From: Bacillota bacterium
Lineage (GTDB): Bacteria; Bacillota; Clostridia; Acetivibrionales; JAEZXR01
DNA length: 48,081 bases
NCBI GenBank assembly: GCA_023419605.1
Contig: JAEZXR010000023.1
Span: 1 to 48,081 of the forward strand
Reading direction: 5' to 3'
The notes under the pieces were generated by a model. It did no database searches. It saw only the letters and a program-made list of their open reading frames with translations, and was not told the DNA's origin. Each line of letters begins with the position of its first letter. Within the stretch, counting starts at the first letter, position 1. The translations under genes and the position numbers were made by a program. Shown in pieces: positions 1 to 7,798 of this stretch.

Positions 1-230
1 CCCCCGTGGATATGGTTTTGTTTCTTGACAATTCAAAACTACCACATTTGGTCTACTTATGCCTTTGTTTTACCATCTTATTGGTAATACAATTATTTAC
101 TTTTCAATGCACAACACTAATAATTAAGTAAATGTTTAAGTATAGAAATTGGAGATAATTAAACGGACGGAAGCAGAGCGAAAATCGACTCGATTAAATA
201 CTAAATTAACACAGGAAAAAGGAGAAGATT

Positions 231-779
231 ATGCCAATTAATATTTTCCATGATTTTGTATTTGAAGAAAAGACTCCGGAAGGTATTATAACAAGCTATA
301 CAGGAAAAATTCCTGAAGCAATGTTAGAGGTATGGAAGGAATATGGTTTCGGTAGTATTTTAGGTGGTTATTTAAAAATTGTTAATCCAGATGAATATCA
401 GCCAATCTTAAAGGACGTTTATGTTAGGTATCAGGATGCCGTTGCATTATTTACCACTTCAATGGGAGATATTATTGTTTGGGAGGATAATAAATATTTA
501 ATTTTATTAAATTTTCGAAGAGGAAAGATGAAAGGAATATCATCAGGATTTAAGTTTTTCTTCTCTGATTTGGAAGATGAATCATTTTTAGAAAAAAACT
601 TAGATTGGTTGCCTTATCCAGAGGCAGTTAATAGCTTTGGAGTACCAAATTATAATGAGTGCTTTGGCTATGTACCTCTACTTGGATTAGGTGGACCAGA
701 GAAGGTTGAAAACTTAAGTAAAGTTAAAATTGTTGAACATATTTATTTGAATACAGAATTTATGGGACCGATTGAATGA
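231..779 (+). CDS. GAD-like / Tdi1-type immunity protein, orphan
   Basis: This 182-residue cytosolic protein has the two-part build of GAD-like plus DUF1851 (T6SS Tdi1 immunity) proteins. The N-terminal half contains the GAD-like part (TPEGI, then IPEAMLEVWKEYGFG, about residues 16-42). The C-terminal half ends with the typical signature NECFGYVPLLGLGGPEKVENL followed by a K-x-EH segment (residues 140-170) and GPIE. Family members protect cells from polymorphic toxins, some of which are ADP-ribosylating or DNA-damaging. The start is supported by AAAAAGGAG nine bases upstream. No toxin gene is visible: upstream is the window edge, downstream is a 47-codon ORF that overlaps the stop. It may belong to a toxin gene to the left, or be a stand-alone immunity gene. 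The family assignment is from recognised motifs; the toxin it counters is unknown. Confidence 0.8.
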   Translation: MPINIFHDFVFEEKTPEGIITSYTGKIPEAMLEVWKEYGFGSILGGYLKIVNPDEYQPILKDVYVRYQDAVALFTTSMGDIIVWEDNKYLILLNFRRGKMKGISSGFKFFFSDLEDESFLEKNLDWLPYPEAVNSFGVPNYNECFGYVPLLGLGGPEKVENLSKVKIVEHIYLNTEFMGPIE

Positions 780-919
780 TGAAACAATTAAAGAACGGTC
801 TTGATGGAGATATATCCTCTGCTGAGACCACTTCCTTTTACTGCTACAAGGGTCAGAAAAGCGGCGAGGCTACCCGGTGCAGGATAAACCAATATTACTC
901 AAGTATTAGACACAAATAA
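776..919 (+). CDS. Possible 47-codon ORF coupled to the immunity gene
   Basis: An open frame starts at ATG 776, overlapping the immunity gene's TGA, and ends at TAA 917-919. The peptide is basic and begins MMKQLKNGLDGD, with two Cys near the middle and end. I do not recognise it. The ATGA-type overlap would allow translational coupling, but there is no independent ribosome binding site and the frame could be chance or the eroded tail of an older gene. Confidence 0.25.
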   Translation: MMKQLKNGLDGDISSAETTSFYCYKGQKSGEATRCRINQYYSSIRHK

Positions 920-1073
920 ATAAAAAAATCAGTAATTAAATTGTAAATTATACAAAATGGAGAAAATATTTCTTTTCTTCATAATGTTAAACGGTAACCT
1001 GTTTCACCTAATCCATATTTTACCTATTGTGGCTGATAAGCTTTTTTATAGAAAACGTAATAGTGAGTTAAAT

Positions 1074-1104
1074 AAATCGCCCTTTACGAGAGGGCGATTT
1101 TAAT
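1074..1104. terminator. Hairpin between convergent genes
   Basis: A perfect 10-bp stem (1074-1083 with 1091-1100, AAATCGCCCT / AGGGCGATTT) closes a 7-base loop. A-rich and T-rich flanks on both sides fit a bidirectional rho-independent terminator between the rightward immunity unit and the leftward RadC-like gene. The remaining DNA from 920 to 1216 shows no other feature. Confidence 0.7.
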
Positions 1105-1216
1105 AGGAGAATATGTTGTTATGTATACTTTGTTAACCTTAGAAAATTTAAAAAACACAAAATTCGAGACATTTCCATCTTATATATGAAAAACAAATAT
1201 ACAGTACCGTCTTACT

Positions 1217-1687
1217 TCAAATTTTTCCGTTCTCTTTAAAACTATAGTAATTTCCCTCGCTTACTATCACATGGTCATACACTTTTATTCCCATTATTTC
1301 TCCTGCCTGTACTAACCTTTTGGTAGTCTCAATATCGTCCTGACTTGGGGCAGTATCACCACTGGGATGATTATGGAAACAAACAATTTTAGAAGCGTTA
1401 CATAAAATAGCCTGTTGGAACACTTCTCTAGGATGGACGATAGCCGCTGTTAGGCTTCCGACAGATATTATATGTAATCCGATGATTTTATTTTTTATTG
1501 TCAGTGTAATTATACCAAATTTTTCAACAGCAGAATTATTTATATCAATTACAATGTCAACGATAGATGCAACGGTCTGTGCATCTTTGATAACTTTATT
1601 ATCTATATCATATCTTCCATTTTTCTCCTTAATAAGTTTAACAGTATACTGGTTTATAATGTAACTCACAACCTTTGTACCTCTCAA
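1217..1687 (-). CDS. Short RadC-like JAB/MPN domain protein
   Basis: This is a 150-156 residue stand-alone RadC C-terminal domain. The JAMM zinc signature is intact (H-x-H-PSGD-x3-S-x2-D, residues 105-117), preceded by the typical VGSLTAAIVHPREVFQQAI segment. Full RadC proteins are about 220 residues with an N-terminal helix-hairpin-helix region, which is absent here; such short forms are common in plasmid, phage and defence islands. The fold is a metallopeptidase fold, but the biochemical role of RadC is unsettled, so no reaction is assigned. The longest frame starts with TTG at 1687; a GTG six codons in (about 1669), with AGAGGT nine bases ahead, is an equally good start. No neighbour suggests a mobile element. 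Confidence 0.85.
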   Translation of the reverse strand: MRGTKVVSYIINQYTVKLIKEKNGRYDIDNKVIKDAQTVASIVDIVIDINNSAVEKFGIITLTIKNKIIGLHIISVGSLTAAIVHPREVFQQAILCNASKIVCFHNHPSGDTAPSQDDIETTKRLVQAGEIMGIKVYDHVIVSEGNYYSFKENGKI

Positions 1688-1944
1688 TCGCTTATAGAAT
1701 TATTTCTTCCATAAAACTCATATGTCCAAGATAATTATACCAAGAACTATTTATTTCCTTCAAGTTTAATATTTTTTATTTCCTTGCCTTCTTAAAGTTT
1801 GAACCTAAGTTAAATCATCTTAAAATAACGATTATACTTTATATATAGAAAAATTTTATTTTAAATATATACAAATTTCCAAAAATATTGTAATATTATT
1901 GTACTATTTGGATAAATATGTAGAATGCAGAGAGGTTGTGAGGT

Positions 1945-3480
1945 ATGCTTTCCAAAGTAAAAAGTTGTGGCTTGATCGGAATTGACGGTTATAGAGTAGA
2001 AGTAGAAACAGACATAAGTAATGGTATACCTGCGTTTGAAATCGTAGGGTTGGGTGACACAGCAGTTCGCGAATCAAAGGAAAGGGTCCGTGCGGCCATT
2101 AAAAATAGCGGTCTTGAGTTCCCTGTCAGAAGAATTACTATCAACCTGGCGCCTGCGAACCAGAGAAAAGAAGGGTCTGCTTATGACCTAGCCGTCGCAT
2201 TGGGGATTCTGACGGCCACAGAGCAGATTCACACCCCCGTACTGGACAAATACATGTTTATCGGCGAATTATCCCTGGATGGAGAAGTGAAGCCGGTAAC
2301 CGGTGTACTGCCCATGGCCATCTGCGCAATGAATCAAGGCGTGGAGTATCTGGTGCTGCCGACAGCCAATGCGGATGAAGCGGCAGTGGTGAAAGGAGTT
2401 CAGATTCTGCCTGTAAGGAATTTATCAGAGATCATTCATCATCTGACTGGGGAAAAGCAAATCGTAAGACATACTGTAGATATCGATGCCATCTTTAACG
2501 GAAACATCAGCCATGAATTGGATTTTGCCGATGTTAAAGGGCAGGAAAATGTAAAAAGAGCCATGGAAGTAGCTGCCAGTGGGGGGCATAACTGTGTCAT
2601 GATCGGAAGTCCCGGTTCCGGAAAAACAATGTTGGCCAAAAGGCTTCCTTCCATTCTTCCGGCCATGACCTTCGAAGAAGCCCTGGAGGTTACCAAAATC
2701 CACAGCATAGCAGGAACTTTGCCACCTAAAACCTCTCTTATTACCAATCGGCCTTTCCGAAACCCTCATCATACAATTTCAGCCATAGGATTGGTAGGCG
2801 GCGGAAAGTACCCAAAACCAGGTGAAATCAGCCTGTCGCATTACGGTGTATTGTTCCTGGATGAGGTTCCTGAGTTCTCAAAAGATGCACTGGAAGTCAT
2901 GCGTCAGCCACTGGAGGATGGAGTAGTCACCATTTCCAGAGTCAATGCTAGCTTGTCCTACCCAGCTCGTACAACTTTAATCGCTGCCGCTAACCCATGC
3001 AAATGTGGCAACTACTTAGACAGTAGCAAGCAGTGTAACTGTACACCGAAACAAATCCAGCAGTATATGGGCAAATTAAGTGGCCCCCTGCTCGATCGAA
3101 TCGACATCCATATCGAAGTAGCCTCTGTAAAATACAAAGATTTGGAGAGTACAAGAGAAGAGGAGAAATCCAGTGTAATCCGTGCCAGAGTCAATAAAGC
3201 AAGGAGAGTGCAGTTGGAAAGGTATAAAGGACTTAACATCTATTCAAACTCCCAATTGCAAGCTTCCATGATCAGCAAATTTTGTAGACTGGATGACAAG
3301 GGAAGAGATTTGCTCAAAAATGCCTTCGACCGACTGGGGCTGAGTGCAAGGGCTCACAGCCGGATCTTGAAGGTTGCCCGGACCATTGCGGATATGGAAG
3401 GAAGTGAAGAGATCAAACAGCAGCATCTGGCAGAAGCGATCCAGTATAGAAGTTTGGATAGGAGATTCTGGAATGTATAA
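1945..3480 (+). CDS. YifB/ComM family Mg-chelatase-like AAA ATPase
   Basis: The 511-residue protein has the usual three-part YifB/ComM build: an N-terminal ChlI-like fold opening MLSKVKSCGLIGIDG and containing GLGDTAVRESKERVRAAI, a central AAA module with Walker A GSPGSGKT (from residue 221) and Walker B LFLDEVPEF (from about residue 303), and a C-terminal Mg-chelatase helical part ending in the RARAHSR-like and IQYRSLDR segments. Its length is normal for the family. ComM is a helicase that drives branch migration during natural transformation; the clostridial homologue is presumed to act on recombination intermediates. AGAGG lies nine bases before the ATG. The gene stands alone, with 257 bp of very AT-rich DNA on the left and a separate promoter before the next gene. 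Confidence 0.95.
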   Translation: MLSKVKSCGLIGIDGYRVEVETDISNGIPAFEIVGLGDTAVRESKERVRAAIKNSGLEFPVRRITINLAPANQRKEGSAYDLAVALGILTATEQIHTPVLDKYMFIGELSLDGEVKPVTGVLPMAICAMNQGVEYLVLPTANADEAAVVKGVQILPVRNLSEIIHHLTGEKQIVRHTVDIDAIFNGNISHELDFADVKGQENVKRAMEVAASGGHNCVMIGSPGSGKTMLAKRLPSILPAMTFEEALEVTKIHSIAGTLPPKTSLITNRPFRNPHHTISAIGLVGGGKYPKPGEISLSHYGVLFLDEVPEFSKDALEVMRQPLEDGVVTISRVNASLSYPARTTLIAAANPCKCGNYLDSSKQCNCTPKQIQQYMGKLSGPLLDRIDIHIEVASVKYKDLESTREEEKSSVIRARVNKARRVQLERYKGLNIYSNSQLQASMISKFCRLDDKGRDLLKNAFDRLGLSARAHSRILKVARTIADMEGSEEIKQQHLAEAIQYRSLDRRFWNV

Positions 3481-3565
3481 TATAGTGGAATATTTTCCGT
3501 ACTCTTTAATATCATTTGAGGGTACCAAGTAACCGTTATCCAAGATGTTGGTCCTAAGTTCCGTG

Positions 3566-3594
3566 TTCACTCTTTTACCAATAAATGCTATAAT
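3566..3594 (+). promoter_or_regulatory. Sigma-A-type promoter of the threonine-aldolase-like gene
   Basis: TTCACT (3566-3571) is followed after exactly 17 bases by a perfect TATAAT (3589-3594). The ATG at 3626 follows 31 bases later. Confidence 0.6.
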
Positions 3595-3625
3595 CAAATT
3601 ATATCAAACTTTGAGGAGGATAGCC

Positions 3626-4711
3626 ATGGCAAAATCCTACAACGAGGTTTTCAACTCAGCCAAATATAGGCTTGCCGGTCACGGAGCCAGAAAGATAGGA
3701 GCCCTTATGGAGTCCTTTGAACATATGGATCCTTCCACCAGCTCGGACGTTTATGGAGCAGGCAAAATTATTAATGACTTTGAAGATGAAATAGCAAATC
3801 TTTTAGGAAAGGAAAAGGCTGTCTTTTTCCCCAGCGGAACTATGGCGCAGCAAATCGCTACCCGTATATGGGCGGATAATGCCGGGTTGAAAAAGGTGGC
3901 CTACCATCCACTCTGTCATTTAGAGATTCACGAAAAGGACGGTTTAAAAGTACTTCATCATATGGAACCCATTTTATTGGGTGATGTTAACCGACTTTTC
4001 ACAATGGAAGATTTAAAATCGGTAAAGGAGCCCTTTGCCTGTCTGCTGATCGAACTCCCTCAGCGAGAAATCGGCGGTCAGCTACCTTCTTGGGAAGAGC
4101 TGGTTGAAATATCCGAGTTTTGCAAAACGAAAGGAATAAAGCTACATTTAGATGGCGCCCGCCTTTTTGAAGTACTTCCTTATTACAATAAGACGGCAAG
4201 TGATATCTGTTGCTTATTTGATAGCGTCTATGTCTCCTTTTATAAAGGCCTGGGCGGTATTGCAGGAGCCATGCTTGCAGGGAGTGCTGATTTTACCCAA
4301 GAAGCTAAGATATGGAAAAGAAGGCATGGCGGTGATTTGATAAGCCTATACCCCTATATAGTCAATGCGAAATATTGCATGAACAAACGTATGGGAAAGA
4401 TGAGAGAATATTGGCAGCACGCCGTAACTGTTGCTGATCGATTGAACAAAATGGAGGGGGTAGAAACAGTCCCCGAGATTCCAGTCTGTAATATGTTTCA
4501 TGTATATTTCGACGCTTCTAAAGAGGCTCTGGAGAGAGTTTTTACCAGTATAATCGAGAAATACGATTTAGCTATAACTATGAACCCGAAGGAGATAAAT
4601 CCCTCCTGCTGCGTAACTGAGCTATCTTTTGGAGACAGCTTCAGCCTTATTCCACAGGAAGTTCTGGATAGAGCTTTTGACCAATTGGAGTCAGAGTTTG
4701 AAAAAATTTAA
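3626..4711 (+). CDS. Threonine aldolase / beta-eliminating lyase family PLP enzyme
   Basis: The 361-residue protein is a fold-type I PLP enzyme of the low-specificity L-threonine aldolase group, which cleaves L-threonine or L-allo-threonine to glycine and acetaldehyde. Visible signatures are the cofactor-phosphate loop FFPSGTMAQQIA, the HLDGARLFE segment with the PLP-binding Asp, and SFYKGLGGIAGAM with the Schiff-base Lys. The Lys context (YKGLGG) differs slightly from the usual SKGLGAP of LtaE, so a related beta-eliminating lyase is possible. I chose ATG 3626 rather than an in-frame codon 81 bases upstream because TGAGGAGGA sits eight bases before it and the extra N-terminal residues do not fit the family. 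The cytosolic enzyme is monocistronic. Confidence 0.85.
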   Translation: MAKSYNEVFNSAKYRLAGHGARKIGALMESFEHMDPSTSSDVYGAGKIINDFEDEIANLLGKEKAVFFPSGTMAQQIATRIWADNAGLKKVAYHPLCHLEIHEKDGLKVLHHMEPILLGDVNRLFTMEDLKSVKEPFACLLIELPQREIGGQLPSWEELVEISEFCKTKGIKLHLDGARLFEVLPYYNKTASDICCLFDSVYVSFYKGLGGIAGAMLAGSADFTQEAKIWKRRHGGDLISLYPYIVNAKYCMNKRMGKMREYWQHAVTVADRLNKMEGVETVPEIPVCNMFHVYFDASKEALERVFTSIIEKYDLAITMNPKEINPSCCVTELSFGDSFSLIPQEVLDRAFDQLESEFEKI

Positions 4712-4717
4712 AATCAA

Positions 4718-4772
4718 TGTCAGGAAATAAAGTTATTTGCTATTAATGGGTTAATAACTTTATTCCCTGACA
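4718..4772. terminator. Long imperfect hairpin after the PLP enzyme gene
   Basis: 4718-4736 pairs with 4753-4772 (TGTCAGG-AATAAAGTTATT against AATAACTTTATT-CCCTGACA, one bulge). It starts seven bases after the stop codon, so it is the likely transcript end, although the T-run after it is poor. Confidence 0.5.
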
Positions 4773-4872
4773 TATCTTTACGTTTAAAACCAGGTTATAA
4801 TAGAGCTATGTTATATTTTACAACCATATATCATTTCTCAAATATTTGTATAGGTAACCAATAAACGAATCT

Positions 4873-4953
4873 TCCATCATCATTTTCATCATCATCATCA
4901 TTTCCATCATCATCATCATTTCCATTATCTCCATCATCATTACTTCCATCATG
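4873..4953. repeat. Imperfect ATC/TCA trinucleotide tract
   Basis: About 80 bases made almost wholly of CAT/ATC/TCA triplets broken by TTCC and TTAC. On the plus strand one frame, open from 4854 to a TAA at 4983-4985, reads as a His/Phe-rich tail ending HGFGGTPFGFK, but has no start codon. On the minus strand an ATG frame (4971 to 4831) reads as an Asp/Asn/Gly-rich peptide. Neither has a ribosome binding site. It is probably the eroded end of a low-complexity protein gene or a microsatellite. The rest of 4773-5055 holds nothing else I recognise. Confidence 0.6.
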
Positions 4954-5055
4954 GTTTTGGAGGCACTCCATTTGGATTTAAATAACCAGAGCTTTGATTT
5001 TGGCAGCAGATTGCGGATCGTTGATCTCGAGTTTGCTCTTCTGTTTTTTGCAGCA

Positions 5056-5105
5056 TTATATATAAAAACCGGGTATGCGATCGCATACCCGGTTTTTATA
5101 TATAA
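5056..5105. terminator. 50-bp perfect palindrome, bidirectional terminator
   Basis: Both 25-base arms match without error around the centre GCGATCGC (axis between 5080 and 5081). A-tracts and T-tracts flank a GC-rich core (CCGGGTATGCG), so either strand would form a rho-independent terminator. It lies 16 bases beyond the end of the leftward lysis cassette and is its natural terminator. Confidence 0.8.
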
Positions 5106-5120
5106 GAGCTACGTTCTGAT

Positions 5121-5507
5121 TTACTTTTTCTGCTTCCATACATGATACTCAATTCTGGGATTGATAAATTCCTCCAAATCCGCTACGGCACCACTCAGAT
5201 TCTTTAAAACCTCGGGAGGTACAGTACCGTATACCCGGTTCCTGCATTCATGGAAGGCTTCTTCCTTTTCCTGCTGTTGGAAGTTCCCGGTAGCTTTCAG
5301 TGGATTCACCATTTTCTGATTTACATAGGCAACATTACTTTCAATTACATGGTCCAGCGATTCCAGACTATTTTTCAGCAACTCAGCTTGATTTTGTATG
5401 CTGCTTTTCTTAAGATGGATGGTAATAGCCTTATAGAGATAGTATGCTAAAAAAACAATACATCCTAAGAATACGAGGGAGGCAATAAATATCACAACAC
5501 TAGCCAT
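5121..5507 (-). CDS. Small single-TM holin-like protein
   Basis: The 128-residue protein has one N-terminal hydrophobic segment (about residues 4-27, VVIFIASLVFLGCIVFLAYYLY) followed by a charged, mostly helical tail. Its C-terminus (NPRIEYHVWKQKK) matches the end of the upstream LLH-type holin (DSRIEFYVRQAKK), so the two are probably distant paralogues. The start overlaps the end of the endolysin gene by eight bases, indicating co-translation. By position it is the third member of a lysis cassette: a second holin, an antiholin or an endolysin regulator in the membrane. No database family is claimed beyond this resemblance. Confidence 0.6.
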   Translation of the reverse strand: MASVVIFIASLVFLGCIVFLAYYLYKAITIHLKKSSIQNQAELLKNSLESLDHVIESNVAYVNQKMVNPLKATGNFQQQEKEEAFHECRNRVYGTVPPEVLKNLSGAVADLEEFINPRIEYHVWKQKK

Positions 5508-6906
5508 TGTTTGTAAACTCCTTTCTCAGCCGATTGACCAGACAAAGCAGCATTGCTTCAGAGGCCGGTTGGTCAAGGGTTTCTGTATGATCATTAAACA
5601 GCAGGCCTGCTGCGAGAAGCTCATCGTTACATTTTTTCGCCCAGTGCTCTTGAGGATTATTACTATCTGGAGGCGTTTCCGGATCCTCACTTGAGAGGAG
5701 TTGCTTTCTCAGCCGGTTAACCAGACAGAGTACTACACCTTCCGTAGCCGGTTGATCAAAGGTGTTCGTATGATCATCAAATAACAGCCCGGCTGCAAGA
5801 AGTTCATCGTTGCAGGATTGTGCCCAATGTGGCCCATTGCCCGGGGGATTCTCATCCGGCGCAAAATCATCAGCGACTCTTTGCTGCATGGCAACAATAG
5901 TTTCTCCATAGCCGATTCCTGGTACCGCCCATCTGCCATTCAAATCCTCCCAGTTAGGCGCAATCCCTCTTTGTACATAGCTGAAGCGGCGGTCGTATAA
6001 CGGTCTTCCAGCAGGCAGCTGAGCGGTAGTTCCATAGGCATAGAGATGTTGGATGTGAGCTTCAACACCTACTTCTGCTGTTGGGAAGGATTCTCCGGGA
6101 TTGGACGGTCCAGTAGCGCCAAGACCCGCAAAGTTATTTTGCTCCGGTTGAACTACACCGGTAAACTTCAACCAGTTGGTTTCCAGCATGGACTGCAGGA
6201 AAGCAAGGTCTGCCTTGACTCCATAGATCGCAGCAATTTGATAATACAGGTCTACAATCATAAGATCACCCGCTGGATTATTTGCAGAAAGTGCTTTCTT
6301 TAACTGACTGGGTACCAGTTCAGGATTCCCCAGGATAGGGGTTTTCGTTGGCAGTTCAACAGGCGCATATTTGTGAACTGCTGCGGCTACAGCGTTTGTT
6401 AAAGTATCCTGCCACTGCGGTGAAACCAGCAGGTTATAGTCGGCTGCGTTATCCATAAAACCGAATTCTACAATAATTGTTTCCACAGACGGATAGGTTT
6501 GCCGGATGATAAAATAATAGTCGGTACCGGGATTTACGGTGCTTTCCCGGCTATAGATTTTACGCGTAGTATATCCAGTTGCTGCTACTTCCTGGAGAAT
6601 CTGACCGGCCAGTTTTCCATCAGAGTATATGCTATGGATTACTTCCATCCCACGGGCAGTTCCGTTGAAAGAGTTATTGTGGCAGGAAATACATAGCTGG
6701 GCACCAGAGGACTTAATCAAGTCCGTTAAAGTATTTGAATCATAGTTAATATCATTCATGATGGAGGTATCTACATCATATCCCAGACCTTGCAGTTTGG
6801 CTGTCAATTGCCGGGACAATGTCAAATTCAGGTCCTTCTCCTGAGTGCCAAAAGCAATGGCACCGGGATCGCTTCCGCCATGCCCTGAATCAATTATTAT
6901 TTTCAT
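5500..6906 (-). CDS. Bifunctional endolysin: amidase_3 + glucosaminidase + two C-terminal repeats
   Basis: The 468-residue peptidoglycan hydrolase has no signal peptide, as in phage endolysins released by a holin. Residues 1-180 form an N-acetylmuramoyl-L-alanine amidase of the Amidase_3 family with all zinc and catalytic residues in place (H9 in DSGHGG, E23, H76 in SCHNNS, E147 in VEFGFMDN). Residues about 197-355 form a glucosaminidase-type domain with the likely catalytic Glu in SMLETNW (E242) and the NFAGLGATG segment. Two near-identical repeats of about 45 residues follow (366-412 and 421-466), each with HWA-x2-CNDELLAAGLLF-x-DHT and ending in CLVNRLRK; they are probably wall-binding. 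A translated-coupled holin-like gene follows, and an LLH holin gene lies 92 bases upstream. Confidence 0.9.
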   Translation of the reverse strand: MKIIIDSGHGGSDPGAIAFGTQEKDLNLTLSRQLTAKLQGLGYDVDTSIMNDINYDSNTLTDLIKSSGAQLCISCHNNSFNGTARGMEVIHSIYSDGKLAGQILQEVAATGYTTRKIYSRESTVNPGTDYYFIIRQTYPSVETIIVEFGFMDNAADYNLLVSPQWQDTLTNAVAAAVHKYAPVELPTKTPILGNPELVPSQLKKALSANNPAGDLMIVDLYYQIAAIYGVKADLAFLQSMLETNWLKFTGVVQPEQNNFAGLGATGPSNPGESFPTAEVGVEAHIQHLYAYGTTAQLPAGRPLYDRRFSYVQRGIAPNWEDLNGRWAVPGIGYGETIVAMQQRVADDFAPDENPPGNGPHWAQSCNDELLAAGLLFDDHTNTFDQPATEGVVLCLVNRLRKQLLSSEDPETPPDSNNPQEHWAKKCNDELLAAGLLFNDHTETLDQPASEAMLLCLVNRLRKEFTNNG

Positions 6907-6998
6907 TTTTGATCAACTCCAATGTGATTTATTACCGAAGGGAAAGTGGAGATATATTTTCACCCGCTTTTCCGAAAGAACAACAACTTTTCAGCCTC

Positions 6999-7406
6999 TT
7001 ATTTTTTTGCCTGTCTTACATAGAACTCAATCCTGCTGTCCATCCATGTATCGACATCTCTATAAAACTCACTCAGTTTTTGTCTACCGTCCTGCCCAAG
7101 GATCTTATCGACTTTTTCTTTTGCCATGGTAAAAGCTGCCCTTTGCTCTTCTGGTGAAAGAGTCCCCTTATTTTTTTTCAGACTGTCAACATAATTGGTA
7201 TTCACAGCGGCTATAGAGGTACTGATGGCGTTTTCAGTCAGTTCCAATTGCTTCGTAATTTCCAGCTTTTTTATATTGCTTTCCAACTCAGCTATTTTCT
7301 TTTTAAGGAATGCAATGATAAATGCTGTCAGAACGGGCAAAATCGGAATAAGCATAACATTTACAATAGTTAACAGCAGTTGATTTAGATCAAAATTGTT
7401 ACTCAT
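6999..7406 (-). CDS. LLH-family phage holin
   Basis: The 135-residue protein has one N-terminal membrane segment (residues about 8-33, LLLTIVNVMLIPILPVLTAFIIAF), then a Lys/Glu-rich coiled-coil helix (34-60) and a second helical part with SPEEQRAAF and VDKILG, ending in RIEFYVRQAKK. This is the layout of LLH-type (Phage_holin_6_1) holins, which make membrane lesions that let cytosolic endolysin reach the wall. GGTGAGGTG stands before ATG 7406. It is the first gene of a three-gene lysis cassette with no other phage genes nearby, and a sigma-K-like promoter box lies about 55 bases upstream. Confidence 0.8.
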   Translation of the reverse strand: MSNNFDLNQLLLTIVNVMLIPILPVLTAFIIAFLKKKIAELESNIKKLEITKQLELTENAISTSIAAVNTNYVDSLKKNKGTLSPEEQRAAFTMAKEKVDKILGQDGRQKLSEFYRDVDTWMDSRIEFYVRQAKK

Positions 7407-7460
7407 ACATACACCTCACCGTAATCTATATACAACTTCGCGATTTATATAGCTTCATAA

Positions 7461-7487
7461 TATTATATGATCCTATTTCGAAATCGT
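7461..7487 (-). promoter_or_regulatory. Sigma-K-like promoter box before the lysis cassette
   Basis: On the minus strand AC (7487-7486), 16 bases, then CATATAATA (7469-7461) match the AC-N16-CATAnnnTA pattern of the late mother-cell factor sigma-K. The start codon is 55 bases downstream. The motif carries little information, so this is a suggestion. The rest of 7407-7798 shows no gene. Confidence 0.4.
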
Positions 7488-7738
7488 GCTACAAATCGTA
7501 GATTGGCGGCTTCCAACGTTTATGGATTGGAAGTAAAAGAACTTCCTCTCAGGGGCTACATAGGAAGGAAAGAGTAAAATTCACTGCCGTAGGTAGACCC
7601 GCAAAAAGTGGAAATAAATTTTCACTGTACCTTAATTATGTAAAATTTCATAAACATAAAACAACTTTTGTGTAACCATTTTACCCCAAATAAATATAAT
7701 AATACTGTAGATAAGCAAAAGATAAAAAAATGGATTAA

Positions 7739-7767
7739 TTTACACAAAGATTATTCTTATTTATTCT
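7739..7767 (+). promoter_or_regulatory. Weak sigma-A-like promoter before the 245-residue protein
   Basis: TTTACA (7739-7744), 17 bases, TATTCT (7762-7767), then 31 bases to the ATG. The -35 has one mismatch and the -10 has two; no sporulation-type box was found at this gene. Confidence 0.3.
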
Positions 7768-7798
7768 AACGTATTATGTAATGAGGAGGTTTTGTTCT

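Noticed and set aside
4951..5145. Plus-strand open frame of 64 codons across the palindrome
   Set aside because: It runs through the 50-bp terminator palindrome and has no ribosome binding site.
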